From assembly GCA_024698505.1 (NCBI GenBank), contig JAILRE010000006.1:1-51640 (forward strand): DNA of 51,640 nucleotides, given 5' to 3'. The DNA is from Clostridiales bacterium. Lineage in GTDB: Bacteria > Bacillota > Clostridia > Christensenellales > CAG-138. Made by a program: the position numbers and the translations under genes. Shown one piece after another: positions 44,195 through 51,640 of the stretch. Below the pieces are notes generated by a model. The model was not told the origin of the DNA and ran no database searches. It saw only the letters and a list, made by a program, of their open reading frames with translations. Every line of letters starts with the position of its first letter. Within the stretch, counting starts at the first letter, position 1.

Positions 44195-44260
44195 GCTTAT
44201 GATCCATTGCCTTTGCCTTGCAAAGGCGTCCTTTTCATGATTTTTGAAAATCATCGGTTT

Positions 44261-45649
44261 TTAAACTTCGGTCCTTTCGGAGAGGTGTTTTAAGGGCTTG
44301 AGTTCTTTTTCGTAGAGGCGCGAGAGGAAGAACAGGCTGACCGCCAGGGAGACTCCCTCCGCGATTATGAACGACCACCAGACGTACTGCAGCTCGTGCG
44401 TGAGCAGGGCGAGCAGCGCCGCCGCGGGAAGCAGCGCGAAGAGCTGGCGCAGCAGGGAGACTATCATGCTGTAAAAGCCCTTGCCCGTCGCCTGGAAGAG
44501 CGTCCCGCAGGTGATGCAGACGGCCGCTATCGGGAAATGGATCGGTATCGTGCGGAAGGCCTTAATGCCCGCCTCCGATATGACGCCCTTCGGATCGAAC
44601 ACGGAGACTATCTGCGCGGGGAATATCTGGAAGCAGAGGAAGCCCGCCGTCATTATAATAACGCAGACGACGAGCGTGCGCTTCCACGCGGACATAAGGC
44701 GCTTATAGTCCTTCGCGCCGAAATTGAACGCCATTATCGACATGGACGCGTTCGTGATCCCGAACATCGGCATGAATATTATGGACTGCATCTTGTAGTA
44801 GACGTTCATTATCGAAACGCCCAGGCCGTCCGTAAGGAACCTTGAAAGGACGAAGTTCATGCCCGTGTTCATGACGGAGCCTATGCCCTGCATAACAATG
44901 GAAGGCGCGCCCACGCGGTAGATCTCGGCTATCGAGCGGAGATTGGGCCTGAAATGCCTGAATGAAATGGTTATCTCGTGCTCGCCCTTTATTACTATGA
45001 GGGCGGCGATCACCATGCTTACCCACTGGCCCGTTACGGTGGCGACGGCCGCGCCCGCAATGCCCATCTTGGGGAAGCCCCAGAGGCCGAATATCAGAAG
45101 GGGATCGAAAACAATGTTCGTGACCGCTCCCGCGAGCTGCGCCGCCATGGAGAGCCAGGTCTTGCCCATGGACTGGAGTATGCGGTCGAACCCGAGGTGT
45201 ATGAAGAGGCCGAGGCCCGCGATCATGCAGACGGAAAGGTAGCTCACGCCGAGGCGCGTCACCTCGGGATCGTTCGTGAATATGCGGAAGAAGGGGCGGA
45301 CTATCGTGAGGCCGAGTATAAGGAACACGACCGCCGATACGAATTCGAGGAAAATGCCGTTCGAGGCGGCGGAATCCGCGTCCTCGATGCGCTTTTCGCC
45401 GAGCCTTCGGCTCATCAGCGAGTTCATGCCCACCGCCGTGCCGACGGCCACGGCCACCATGAGGAACTGTATCGGGTATGCGAGGCCGACCGCCGTCAGG
45501 GCGTTGTCGAGTCTGGCGACGAACACGCTGTCCACCACGTTGTAGAGCGCCTGCACGAGCATCGAAATGACCATCGGCAGGGACATTCCGAACAACAGCT
45601 TTCCTATGGGCATATAGCCCATCTTGTTTTCCTTTACGGCCTTTTCCAC
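44261..45649 (-). CDS. MATE family efflux transporter
   Basis: 462 residues with about twelve hydrophobic helices in two homologous halves. Family signatures: GKLLFGMSLPMVISMLVQALYNVVDSVFVA at the start (two pieces) and GTAVGMNSLMSRRLGE. The second half repeats the pattern with GAPSIVMQGIGSVMN. MATE proteins export cationic drugs or metabolites in exchange for protons or sodium. The extended -10 promoter lies 33 bases upstream. It could be co-transcribed with the CapA-like gene downstream. Confidence 0.94.
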   Translation of the reverse strand: MEKAVKENKMGYMPIGKLLFGMSLPMVISMLVQALYNVVDSVFVARLDNALTAVGLAYPIQFLMVAVAVGTAVGMNSLMSRRLGEKRIEDADSAASNGIFLEFVSAVVFLILGLTIVRPFFRIFTNDPEVTRLGVSYLSVCMIAGLGLFIHLGFDRILQSMGKTWLSMAAQLAGAVTNIVFDPLLIFGLWGFPKMGIAGAAVATVTGQWVSMVIAALIVIKGEHEITISFRHFRPNLRSIAEIYRVGAPSIVMQGIGSVMNTGMNFVLSRFLTDGLGVSIMNVYYKMQSIIFMPMFGITNASMSIMAFNFGAKDYKRLMSAWKRTLVVCVIIMTAGFLCFQIFPAQIVSVFDPKGVISEAGIKAFRTIPIHFPIAAVCITCGTLFQATGKGFYSMIVSLLRQLFALLPAAALLALLTHELQYVWWSFIIAEGVSLAVSLFFLSRLYEKELKPLKHLSERTEV

Positions 45650-45681
45650 GGGAACCCCTTTTTATGCGTTATAACTGAACA

Positions 45682-45690
45682 ATTATACCA
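45682..45690 (-). promoter_or_regulatory. Extended -10 of the MATE gene
   Basis: The minus strand reads TGGTATAAT, with TATAAT at 45682-45687. Confidence 0.7.
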
Positions 45691-45721
45691 CAAAAGGGGC
45701 GGGGGAGCAATAGAAGCGGGC

Positions 45722-45804
45722 AAAAAAGCCCCGGGCCGCAATATGAGCGCCCCTTGGGCGCTCATGCGCGCGGCGCGCGTGAACGCGGGCGTTCATTGCG
45801 GCCC
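45722..45804 (-). terminator. Cloverleaf-like structured 3' end of spoIID
   Basis: An outer stem GGGCCGCAAT (45733-45742) pairs with ATTGCGGCCC (45795-45804). Inside it are three hairpins: ATGAGCGCCC/GGGCGCTCAT (45743-45765), GCGCGC-rich (45766-45778) and GAACGC/GCGTTC (45781-45794). On the minus strand the outer stem is followed by CGGGGCTTTTTTG. The shape is a four-way junction with a U tail, more elaborate than an ordinary terminator. Confidence 0.75.
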
Positions 45805-45814
45805 GAAGAGCGGA

Positions 45815-47008
45815 TCACCCTCCGTTTTCGTAAGTGAGCTTCGCAAGCTCCGTCCCGGTGTAGAAATGAGCGAGTATCTCCCGGAAGGAAGCGCCGCTTT
45901 TCGCCATCTCGTTTGCGCCGAGCTGGCTCATGCCCACGCCGTGCCCGTAGCCCGTGCAGGTGAATATGACCGTGCTTTCGCCTATCTCGACGGTGAACGC
46001 CGTGCTCCTGAGCCCCAGCGCCTGCCTTAAAAGATTGCCGGATACCACCGTGTTCCCCACCCGCATGAGGTTCACCCTTCCGCTTTCCGATCTGCCCCAG
46101 ATATCGAGATCGGATTTTCCCATGGGGCAGGAAAGCTCGGCAAGGGGAAAGGCCTCGTTAAGCCTGTCGACGAGCTCCGCCATGGGGAACTCCTTTACTG
46201 TCGTGGTCTCGTTCCCGCCCTCGCGGCTGTCCACCGATATGAGGTAGGGCTTGGCTATCGCGAAAACGGCCTCGCTGTTCTCCGTCATGGGCCCGCTGGA
46301 GGCGTGATAGAGCGCGCTTATGAGCTTCCCGTCGTAGACCGCCACAAGGCCCTCCGTCTCCTTAACGGCGGCCCGGATCTTTTCGGCGTATTTTTCGTAG
46401 GAGCTCCCCCACGCGGCGCGAAGCTCGGCCTCGGTCATATAGGCCTGGCAGCAGCGGTGATCGGAGCAGACCGTGCAGCCGCTCCGGCAGACGGCCGAGC
46501 CCGCCATGTGCAGCGCGGTGAAGGTGCGCGCCGCCACGGCCTGGGCCTTCAGCGCCTCGAATTCGGAATCGGCGCTCATCTCCGCCGCAACCACCCCGAA
46601 AAGGTACTCCTCAAGCGTCATTTCCTCGGGCTCCCCGCCGACGGAGACCGTCAGCGCGGGGGAATCGAGGGGCACCGTGCAGGAATATGCCGCCCCGGAA
46701 GGATCGGGCGCTTCTTGGGATGAGCGCGCGCCTTCCTCGTTTTCGAAGGAGAACGCATCCCATGAGGGCAGGGGAGCCGTCCCGGAGGTCGGGGCCGAGG
46801 GAATGGGCGACGCAGCCGGAACGAGGGGCAGAAGGGGAAGGGAGACCTCCCTTTTAAGCTTCGCGCCGGCCAGCCTCGCTCCGAGGAAGATACCCAAAGC
46901 CAGCGCCGCGAGCGACGCCGCGAGCATGCGGGAGGCTCCGCACGCCGCGCTTCTTCGCCCCGCGCGCCTTCTTTTAACGGTTTTCACGTTTGAGTATTGC
47001 TTGTACAT
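45815..47008 (-). CDS. spoIID: Stage II sporulation protein D (SpoIID/LytB domain)
   Basis: 397 residues. A very basic N-terminus leads into one membrane helix (about 28-50), then a linker, then the SpoIID domain: TLEEYLFGVVAAEMSAD, ALKAQAVAARTFTALHM, a Cys-rich stretch CRSGCTVCSDHRCCQAY and the end motif GYGHGVGMSQLGANEMAK. SpoIID is a lytic transglycosylase that removes septal peptidoglycan with SpoIIP and SpoIIM during engulfment. A sigma-E-type promoter lies directly before the ATG and there is no ribosome site; an alternative start at 46927 (MLAASLAAL) has GGAG upstream but would lose the basic N-terminus. Confidence 0.93.
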   Translation of the reverse strand: MYKQYSNVKTVKRRRAGRRSAACGASRMLAASLAALALGIFLGARLAGAKLKREVSLPLLPLVPAASPIPSAPTSGTAPLPSWDAFSFENEEGARSSQEAPDPSGAAYSCTVPLDSPALTVSVGGEPEEMTLEEYLFGVVAAEMSADSEFEALKAQAVAARTFTALHMAGSAVCRSGCTVCSDHRCCQAYMTEAELRAAWGSSYEKYAEKIRAAVKETEGLVAVYDGKLISALYHASSGPMTENSEAVFAIAKPYLISVDSREGGNETTTVKEFPMAELVDRLNEAFPLAELSCPMGKSDLDIWGRSESGRVNLMRVGNTVVSGNLLRQALGLRSTAFTVEIGESTVIFTCTGYGHGVGMSQLGANEMAKSGASFREILAHFYTGTELAKLTYENGG

Positions 47009-47013
47009 AGTAC

Positions 47014-47040
47014 TTGATATGCGGGGCGGGGCCGGATTAT
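47014..47040 (-). promoter_or_regulatory. Sigma-E-like promoter of spoIID
   Basis: On the minus strand ATAAT (47040-47036), exactly 14 bases, then CATATCAA (47021-47014). The expected transcription start is near 47007-47008, the A of the ATG. The spmA promoter has the same spacing and a similar -10. Confidence 0.55.
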
Positions 47041-47087
47041 TTATGCGAATACGCGCGAAAAGTGCAAAAGAAGCTTTCCCGCCCCGC

Positions 47088-47116
47088 TTTACATCCGAGG
47101 CGAAAAATGCTATAAT
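47088..47116 (+). promoter_or_regulatory. Promoter of the NlpC-like/SDR operon
   Basis: TTTACA (47088-47093), 17 bases, then TATAAT (47111-47116) with an extended TG. The leader to the GTG at 47161 is about 38 bases and contains AAAGGATAAGG. Confidence 0.87.
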
Positions 47117-47160
47117 GTTTTTAATATGGGGCCATATGGCCGGATGAAAGGATAAGGTCT

Positions 47161-48345
47161 GTGAAAGGGCTTAATAAGATCATCAAAACGACGGGCGCTC
47201 TCCTGATGGCGGCATTGCTGCTGTTCGGGGGCTTTCACGTCGGTTCATATAGCGGCGAAGCTTCGGCGGAGCCCGCGGATCAGGGGCTTACGGCGGTAAA
47301 GGGCAGCGCGGCGGACGACATAATCGTCCAGAGGGCGATGCGCCTCGCGTTCCTCGGCGATCCCGAGGGGCTCTATACCTGGATACCCAGGTACAGCTTC
47401 TACGCCTGCAATTCCACCAAGAGATACGAGGCGGGCGTTGCGGAAAACTCGCTCCCCTATTCAAGGAGCGCGCTCTTCAACACCTCCGAATTCGCCGGAA
47501 TGCAGCAGTACATAGGCTGCGTGGACGCCGATACGGGCGCAACCACCTCCTACGATTACTCGCTCACCTATTTCATGCGCTCCGCGGCGTACGCGGGCTC
47601 CGATTTCAACATGGCGGCAAGGGCCGCCGTTGCGACGGGCTCCAACTGGGGCGCGCTGCTCGGCACGGACTGCTCGGGCTTCCTCTCCTACGCCTGGCAG
47701 ATCCCCCACATGACCACCTACATGCTCACCTCCGATGCGGTCGACTGGCATATCTGCCGCCAGATACCCGCCACCGTCGGGCATGAGAGCGTCTACACCT
47801 ACGCCGATCTGCTCGCGCTGGAGCCGGGCGACGCCATGATCTGCTGCAGATGGCGCGGCACGGACGATAACGGCAACCCCGTCTACCGCGGGCATTCGGT
47901 GCTCATCACGGCGATAAGGCTCGATAAGAGCGGCAATCCCGCCGTCGTCGAAACGGTGGAGGAGATCGCCCCCCGCGCGATAGTCAAGATAAGAACGGCG
48001 GATCAGTTCCTCGAATACGTCAACAAGCTCCATTCCAGCGGAGCGTACTATAAATTCTACCGCCTCGTCTCCAAGCGCCACCTCAAGCTCGAGATCGAGA
48101 TCACCTACGACGTCTGCGGAGGCGATCCCTGGTCGGATGAGGAGAGCGTCGCATTCGTGTTCGCAAGGGACGCGAAGGGCTCCACGGCGACCTATAACGA
48201 GGTCATCAACAAGCGCCCCACGCGCGAAGGTTACGTCTTCATGGGCTGGGGCCTGACCAAGGACGGGGACGATATAATAAGCCCCAACACGCCTATCGAC
48301 CTGCTCATGGATCACACCCTTTACGCAAGGTGGAGGGAAGCATGA
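47161..48345 (+). CDS. Exported protein with NlpC/P60-like domain and C-terminal InlB-type repeat
   Basis: 394 residues from a GTG start. A signal peptide (hydrophobic about 11-25) is followed by a long domain with a catalytic-type Cys171 in LGTDCSGFLSYAW and His245 in YRGHSVLITAI, the order expected of a papain-like NlpC/P60 or CHAP peptidase. The last 75 residues fit a Listeria-Bacteroides (InlB B-type) repeat, with the end TREGYVFMGWGLTKDGDD and LYARW. It is probably secreted and cell-wall acting. The SDR gene starts inside its stop (ATGA at 48342), a curious partner for a wall enzyme. The specific substrate is unknown. Confidence 0.75.
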   Translation: MKGLNKIIKTTGALLMAALLLFGGFHVGSYSGEASAEPADQGLTAVKGSAADDIIVQRAMRLAFLGDPEGLYTWIPRYSFYACNSTKRYEAGVAENSLPYSRSALFNTSEFAGMQQYIGCVDADTGATTSYDYSLTYFMRSAAYAGSDFNMAARAAVATGSNWGALLGTDCSGFLSYAWQIPHMTTYMLTSDAVDWHICRQIPATVGHESVYTYADLLALEPGDAMICCRWRGTDDNGNPVYRGHSVLITAIRLDKSGNPAVVETVEEIAPRAIVKIRTADQFLEYVNKLHSSGAYYKFYRLVSKRHLKLEIEITYDVCGGDPWSDEESVAFVFARDAKGSTATYNEVINKRPTREGYVFMGWGLTKDGDDIISPNTPIDLLMDHTLYARWREA

Positions 48346-49064
48346 GCACCTTACTCATAACAGGCGCATCAAGGGGCATCGGAAGGGAGACCGCGCTTAA
48401 GCTCGCTTCGGACTCCTCGTTCAAAAAGATAGTCGTCAACTGCCGCGAGAACGAAGCCGCGCTCCTCGGGACCGTCTCCCTCATGCGGGAGATCACCGAA
48501 GCGCTGATAATCCCCTCCGTGGGCGACGTCGGGGATATGGGCTACGTCAGGCGCCTCCGCGAGAGCTGCGGCCCCGTGGACGTGCTCATAAACAACGCCG
48601 GCATTTCAAGGACGGGGCTCTTCACCGAGACGGATCCCGCCGTGTGGGACGAGGTGATAAGGACCAACCTCACCTCCGTTTTCAACACCTGCCGCGTTTT
48701 CGCGCCCGACATGGTGAGCAATAAATGGGGCAGGATAATCAACGTCTCCTCCGTATGGGGGCTCGTCGGCGCCTCCTGCGAGGTCGCGTACAGCGCCTCC
48801 AAGGGCGGTATAAACGCCTTCACTAGGGCGCTCGCCAAGGAGCTTGCGCCCAGCGGCGTCTCCGTCAACGCGATCGCCTTCGGCGCGGTCGATACCGAGA
48901 TGAACGCGAACCTTAACGAGGAGGAGAAGCGCGCCCTGGCGGAGGAGATCCCGTTCTGCCGCATGGCTTCCCCGAGGGAGGCCGCCGAGGCGATAGCGCG
49001 GCTCGTCTCAATGCCCGCCTACTTCACCGGCGAGGTCGTAAGATTCGACGGCGCCTGGCAGTGA
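48342..49064 (+). CDS. Short-chain dehydrogenase/reductase (FabG-like)
   Basis: 240 residues from the ATG at 48342, with GGAGG ten bases upstream and a four-base overlap with the previous stop. A classical SDR: the cofactor motif TGASRGIGRE (7-16), NNAGISRTGLF, IINVSSVWG and the catalytic YSASKGG, ending in a short C-terminal region (YFTGEVVRFDG). It resembles 3-oxoacyl-ACP reductase, but without fatty acid genes nearby it could reduce another carbonyl substrate. The overlap with the NlpC-like gene implies co-expression. Confidence 0.9.
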   Translation: MSTLLITGASRGIGRETALKLASDSSFKKIVVNCRENEAALLGTVSLMREITEALIIPSVGDVGDMGYVRRLRESCGPVDVLINNAGISRTGLFTETDPAVWDEVIRTNLTSVFNTCRVFAPDMVSNKWGRIINVSSVWGLVGASCEVAYSASKGGINAFTRALAKELAPSGVSVNAIAFGAVDTEMNANLNEEEKRALAEEIPFCRMASPREAAEAIARLVSMPAYFTGEVVRFDGAWQ

Positions 49065-49102
49065 GGGCCGCGAAACAATTATAAAGAAAGGTCGGAAACA
49101 TC

Positions 49103-50332
49103 ATGTCATTCAAGGAGCACAGGGAAAAACTGTATCGGTCCATACCGGAGAACACGCTCGTGATCGCCTATGCGGGCGTCCCCATCCACGCCAACGAGGA
49201 CGATTATCACGCTTTCGAGGTCAACAGCCAGTATTTCTATCTGACGGGCGTCATGCGTGAGAATACGGCGTTCCTCGCTTATAAATCGGCGGATAAAACG
49301 CGGGAGACCCTTTTTATCGAGGAGCCGGATCCTCATTCCGAAAGGTGGACCGGGAAGATGCCCACCAAGGAGGAGGTCAAGGCGATCTCCGGCATCGAGG
49401 ACGTGCAGTACGTCCCCGGTCTTGAAGGCGCGATAAGCATGTATATGGGGCGTTACAGCGTGGAGCGGGCGTATTTCGATATGTACCGCTGCGGCATGAA
49501 CGACCTGCCCGACTATAATCTCGTGATGGCGGAAAGGTTCCGTAAGGCGTATCCCTTCGTGGAGCTCAAGGATCTGCACGCCGCCTGCGTGCCGCTTCGC
49601 GAGCAGAAGGACGCGGACGAGGTCGAATGCGTCCGCAAAGCGGTGGATATCACAAGGCAGGGCCTGGAATTCGTTATGAAGAACCTTAAGCCCGGCATGA
49701 TGGAATATCAGGTGCAGGCGGATTTCGAGTACGCGTGCAGAAGGCTCGGCGCGGCGCGTCAGTCGTTCCCCACGATCGCGGGCTCCGGTATCAACGGCTG
49801 CATGATGCACTACGTCACGAACCATTGCGAGGTAAAGGACGGCTCGCTGATACTGCTGGATCTCGGCGTAAAGTATGAGAATTACTGCAGCGATATCACG
49901 AGGACGTATCCCGCGAACGGCAAGTTCAGCCCGAGGCAGCGCGAATTCTACGAGCTGGTCCTGAAAGCGAACAAGGCGGTGGCCGCGGCCGCGAAGCCCG
50001 GCGTCACGACGAGGGACCTCAACGATATCGCGCGCAAGGTCCTCGGCGAAGGCCTTGTCGCCATGGGCAAGATCGCAGAAGCTTCCGAGGTCGGCAAATA
50101 CTATATGCACGGCGTGAGCCACTCCATCGGCATCGACGTGCACGATATCACTTTCACGGGCGACGTATTGAAGCCCGGCTGGATCATCAGCAACGAGCCG
50201 GGGCTTTACGTCGACGAAGAGGAGATCGGCATCCGCATCGAGGACGACCTTCTGATCACCGAGGACGGGTGCGAGGTGCTCTCGAAGGATATCATCAAGG
50301 AACCCGACGAGATCGAAAAATTCATGGCGTGA
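49103..50332 (+). CDS. Xaa-Pro aminopeptidase (M24B family)
   Basis: 409 residues. The N-terminal AMP_N domain (about 1-130) includes SQYFYLTGVMRENTAF. The pita-bread domain has the five metal ligands: Asp253 and Asp264 in LDLGVKYENYCSDITRTYP, His340 in HGVSHSIGIDVHD, Glu365 in ISNEPGLYV and Glu380 in IRIEDDLLIT. It removes an N-terminal residue preceding proline, in the cytoplasm, and supports peptide use together with the M29 enzyme encoded elsewhere in the window. GAAAGG lies before the ATG. A terminator follows. Confidence 0.95.
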   Translation: MSFKEHREKLYRSIPENTLVIAYAGVPIHANEDDYHAFEVNSQYFYLTGVMRENTAFLAYKSADKTRETLFIEEPDPHSERWTGKMPTKEEVKAISGIEDVQYVPGLEGAISMYMGRYSVERAYFDMYRCGMNDLPDYNLVMAERFRKAYPFVELKDLHAACVPLREQKDADEVECVRKAVDITRQGLEFVMKNLKPGMMEYQVQADFEYACRRLGAARQSFPTIAGSGINGCMMHYVTNHCEVKDGSLILLDLGVKYENYCSDITRTYPANGKFSPRQREFYELVLKANKAVAAAAKPGVTTRDLNDIARKVLGEGLVAMGKIAEASEVGKYYMHGVSHSIGIDVHDITFTGDVLKPGWIISNEPGLYVDEEEIGIRIEDDLLITEDGCEVLSKDIIKEPDEIEKFMA

Positions 50333-50389
50333 ACGCGGGAAAACCCGGGAATGCCTTGGATTTTAACAGAGAATACTTAAAAACAAACG

Positions 50390-50426
50390 GGGAGGTCCCG
50401 CGCCGGACGGGCGGGACCTCCCTCTT
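50390..50426 (+). terminator. Terminator of the M24 aminopeptidase gene
   Basis: GGGAGGTCCCGC (from 50390) pairs with GCGGGACCTCCC (50411-50422) and is followed by TCTTT. Confidence 0.85.
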
Positions 50427-50458
50427 TATGCGCAAAACGGTTTTTCGAATGCGCGGAT

Positions 50459-50483
50459 AAAAAAAGAGCCGCGTGGGCGGCTC
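50459..50483 (-). terminator. Terminator of the acetyltransferase gene
   Basis: GAGCCGC (50466-50472) and GCGGCTC (50477-50483) pair over a 4-base loop; the minus strand continues with seven T. Confidence 0.9.
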
Positions 50484-50509
50484 GATAAACCGGGATCGTC
50501 CGGGCGGGA

Positions 50510-51076
50510 TCACTTTTTTAATCTGAAAGTCAGCCCGTCGTATTTCTGTCCGTTGACCTCCCGTTCGCCGGCGTCTCTGCCGCATTCCTCAAAACCGAGC
50601 TTTTCGGCGCAGCGGATCATACGGACGTTGCCCGACCAGGTTTGCGTGTAAAGCTCGTTCACACCGTTCTCAAAGAAATAGTCGATAAAGCCGCGGAGGG
50701 CGTTTGTTCCGATACCCATGCCATACAGATCCGGCTCGCAAATGTCGATGCCGACGGCGCGGAAAACGGTCCGTCCTTCCTTGTTTTCTCCGATCCATTC
50801 GTAGTTTTCGTCGATGCGGTAGGAGCTGACCCAGCCGATATGCCTGCCGCTCCATTCGATCTCAAACTTCCATCTGGGCGCGTCGTCGCCGAGATCCTTC
50901 ACGGCCTCATAGTATTCCGCCCATTTTTCGCGCTCGGTTTCTTCGCGGGTATCCTCTTTTTCCCATGGAGCGTCCCAGTTTTCCCATTCCCGCTCCGTCG
51001 TGAACCAACGCACGTAGTCCTCGACGTCGGACTCGATCATATCGCGAAGAACAATGTTGTCAAATACGATCCTCAT
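50510..51076 (-). CDS. GNAT family N-acetyltransferase
   Basis: 188 residues from the ATG at 51076; an adjacent ATG at 51079 is equally readable, but GAGGAC is better spaced from the second. The fold is of the RimJ/RimL type: IVLRDMIESDVEDYVRWF at the start, then GIDICEPDLYGMGIGTNALRGFIDYFF with the acetyl-CoA loop, and YTQTWSGNVRMIRCAEKLGFEECGR near the end. It should transfer an acetyl group from acetyl-CoA to an amine on a protein or small molecule; the target is unknown. It is a single-gene unit with its own terminator. Confidence 0.92.
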   Translation of the reverse strand: MRIVFDNIVLRDMIESDVEDYVRWFTTEREWENWDAPWEKEDTREETEREKWAEYYEAVKDLGDDAPRWKFEIEWSGRHIGWVSSYRIDENYEWIGENKEGRTVFRAVGIDICEPDLYGMGIGTNALRGFIDYFFENGVNELYTQTWSGNVRMIRCAEKLGFEECGRDAGEREVNGQKYDGLTFRLKK

Positions 51077-51175
51077 CATCCGTCCTCTGCATAATACCTT
51101 TTTCGAAACAAGTTTACCACACCCGCGCGGATGTTTCAATCCCGGAGAAAGGAAAATGCCGCCTCACAGGAGGGC

Positions 51176-51640
51176 GGATGGAGGGATTCTGTTTTGCGCA
51201 TTGGCTCTCCGACGGGGCGGACTGCAAGCTCTTCGAATCTCTTCTGCTGAATGCAGATGGAGGGATTTGGTTTTTGCACATTGGCTCTCCGACGGGGCGG
51301 ACTGCAAGCGATGCTCGCAAGGCCGCCCGTTGCCTTACTTTTCGACCATCCACCGGATGCTCGAAATTCCCTGCGGGAACCGTGCGGCAACCTTGCATTC
51401 CATGCTGCGCAGCTTCGGCCGTGACAAAAACCCGGGGCTAAAAATGCTTCGCATTTTCTTAACGCCATTCAAATCCCTTCCTCTGAATGCAGATGGAGGG
51501 ATTCGTTTTTCGCGCGTCGAGTCTCGAAGCCGGCTCGACCGCCGTCTTCTCGCTCTGCGTCGAAAAACCCGGGGCGGGGAAATCATCCACCGGATGATTT
51601 CCTTATCCGCCCTTCAAATCCCTTCCTCTGAATGCAGATG
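51176..51640. repeat. Hairpin-repeat array running off the right edge
   Basis: This non-coding array has three kinds of repeated piece. A 31-base block is identical at 51199-51229 and 51279-51309. AATCCC-type and GGGATT-type arms around TCTGAATGCAGA (near 51471-51503, and 51616 onwards) form a hairpin, with partial copies at 51176 and 51247. AAAAACCCGGGGC occurs near 51426 and 51563, each followed by a different hairpin (AAAATGC-TTC-GCATTTT, and GAAATCATC/GGATGATTTC). Frames on either strand are repeat translations, not genes. The element continues beyond the window. Confidence 0.75.

Noticed and set aside
51136..51468. 110-codon minus-strand frame at the right edge
   Set aside because: Its peptide repeats itself because it translates the repeat blocks; there is no ribosome site or family signature.

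Overview
The window reads as a chromosomal segment of a GC-rich, endospore-forming anaerobe of the class Clostridia (Firmicutes); the genus cannot be told. Reasons: sporulation genes spoIID, spmA and spmB; a Noc-like/Soj/Spo0J chromosome segregation block with two perfect parS sites; the conserved rpmH-rnpA-yidD-yidC-jag-mnmE-mnmG-rsmG origin-side cluster; a ferredoxin-linked 2-oxoacid oxidoreductase; consensus sigma-A promoters. Coding sequence is strongly GC-biased, so the few AT-rich stretches stand out.

Layout. 1-2508 (+): the tail of an ornithine carbamoyltransferase, a DUF1295 membrane enzyme and a nitrilase-family amidohydrolase. 2561-7071 (-): an M29 aminopeptidase, a small membrane protein and a four-subunit 2-oxoacid:ferredoxin oxidoreductase (delta-alpha-beta-gamma). 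7259-9225 (+): a PhoB/PhoR-like two-component system behind a triple 11-bp direct repeat. 9325-21461 (+): ribosomal protein L34 and RNase P protein, membrane insertion (YidD, YidC, Jag), tRNA and rRNA modification (MnmE, MnmG, RsmG, TrmN6-like, RsmI) and chromosome segregation (Noc-like, parS x2, Soj, ParB). 21462-21916: a convergent intergenic stretch holding a 251-bp MITE-like element. 21917-27280 (-): gltX, a lipoprotein, an AEC transporter and a CCA-type nucleotidyltransferase. 27303-28232: a DUF559 nuclease gene flanked on both sides by opposed arrays of paired-hairpin repeats. 28279-33960 (-): gyrA, gyrB, recF. 34180-41012 (-): a DHHW/DUF4358 cell-surface pair, pckA, a DegV protein, comB, spmB-spmA. 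41013-41414: a very AT-rich island behind a near-consensus promoter. 41415-47008: a small HEYGH protein, a zinc-ribbon membrane protein, a CapA-like lipoprotein, a MATE transporter and spoIID. 47161-51076: an NlpC-like/InlB-repeat exported protein overlapping an SDR, an M24 aminopeptidase and a GNAT acetyltransferase. The right edge lies in an untranslated hairpin-repeat array.

Most unusual points. (1) The DUF559 nuclease gene between inverted arrays of structured repeats, with related solitary copies elsewhere, resembles a REPtron but carries a PD-(D/E)XK-type nuclease instead of a REP transposase. (2) Several genes (mnmG, the HEYGH protein, spmA, spoIID) have their start codon at the transcription start predicted from the promoter, which suggests leaderless mRNAs. 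(3) The origin-side genes are split: rpmH has no dnaA beside it and recF-gyrB-gyrA has no dnaN. All calls come from reading the sequence; no database search was possible.
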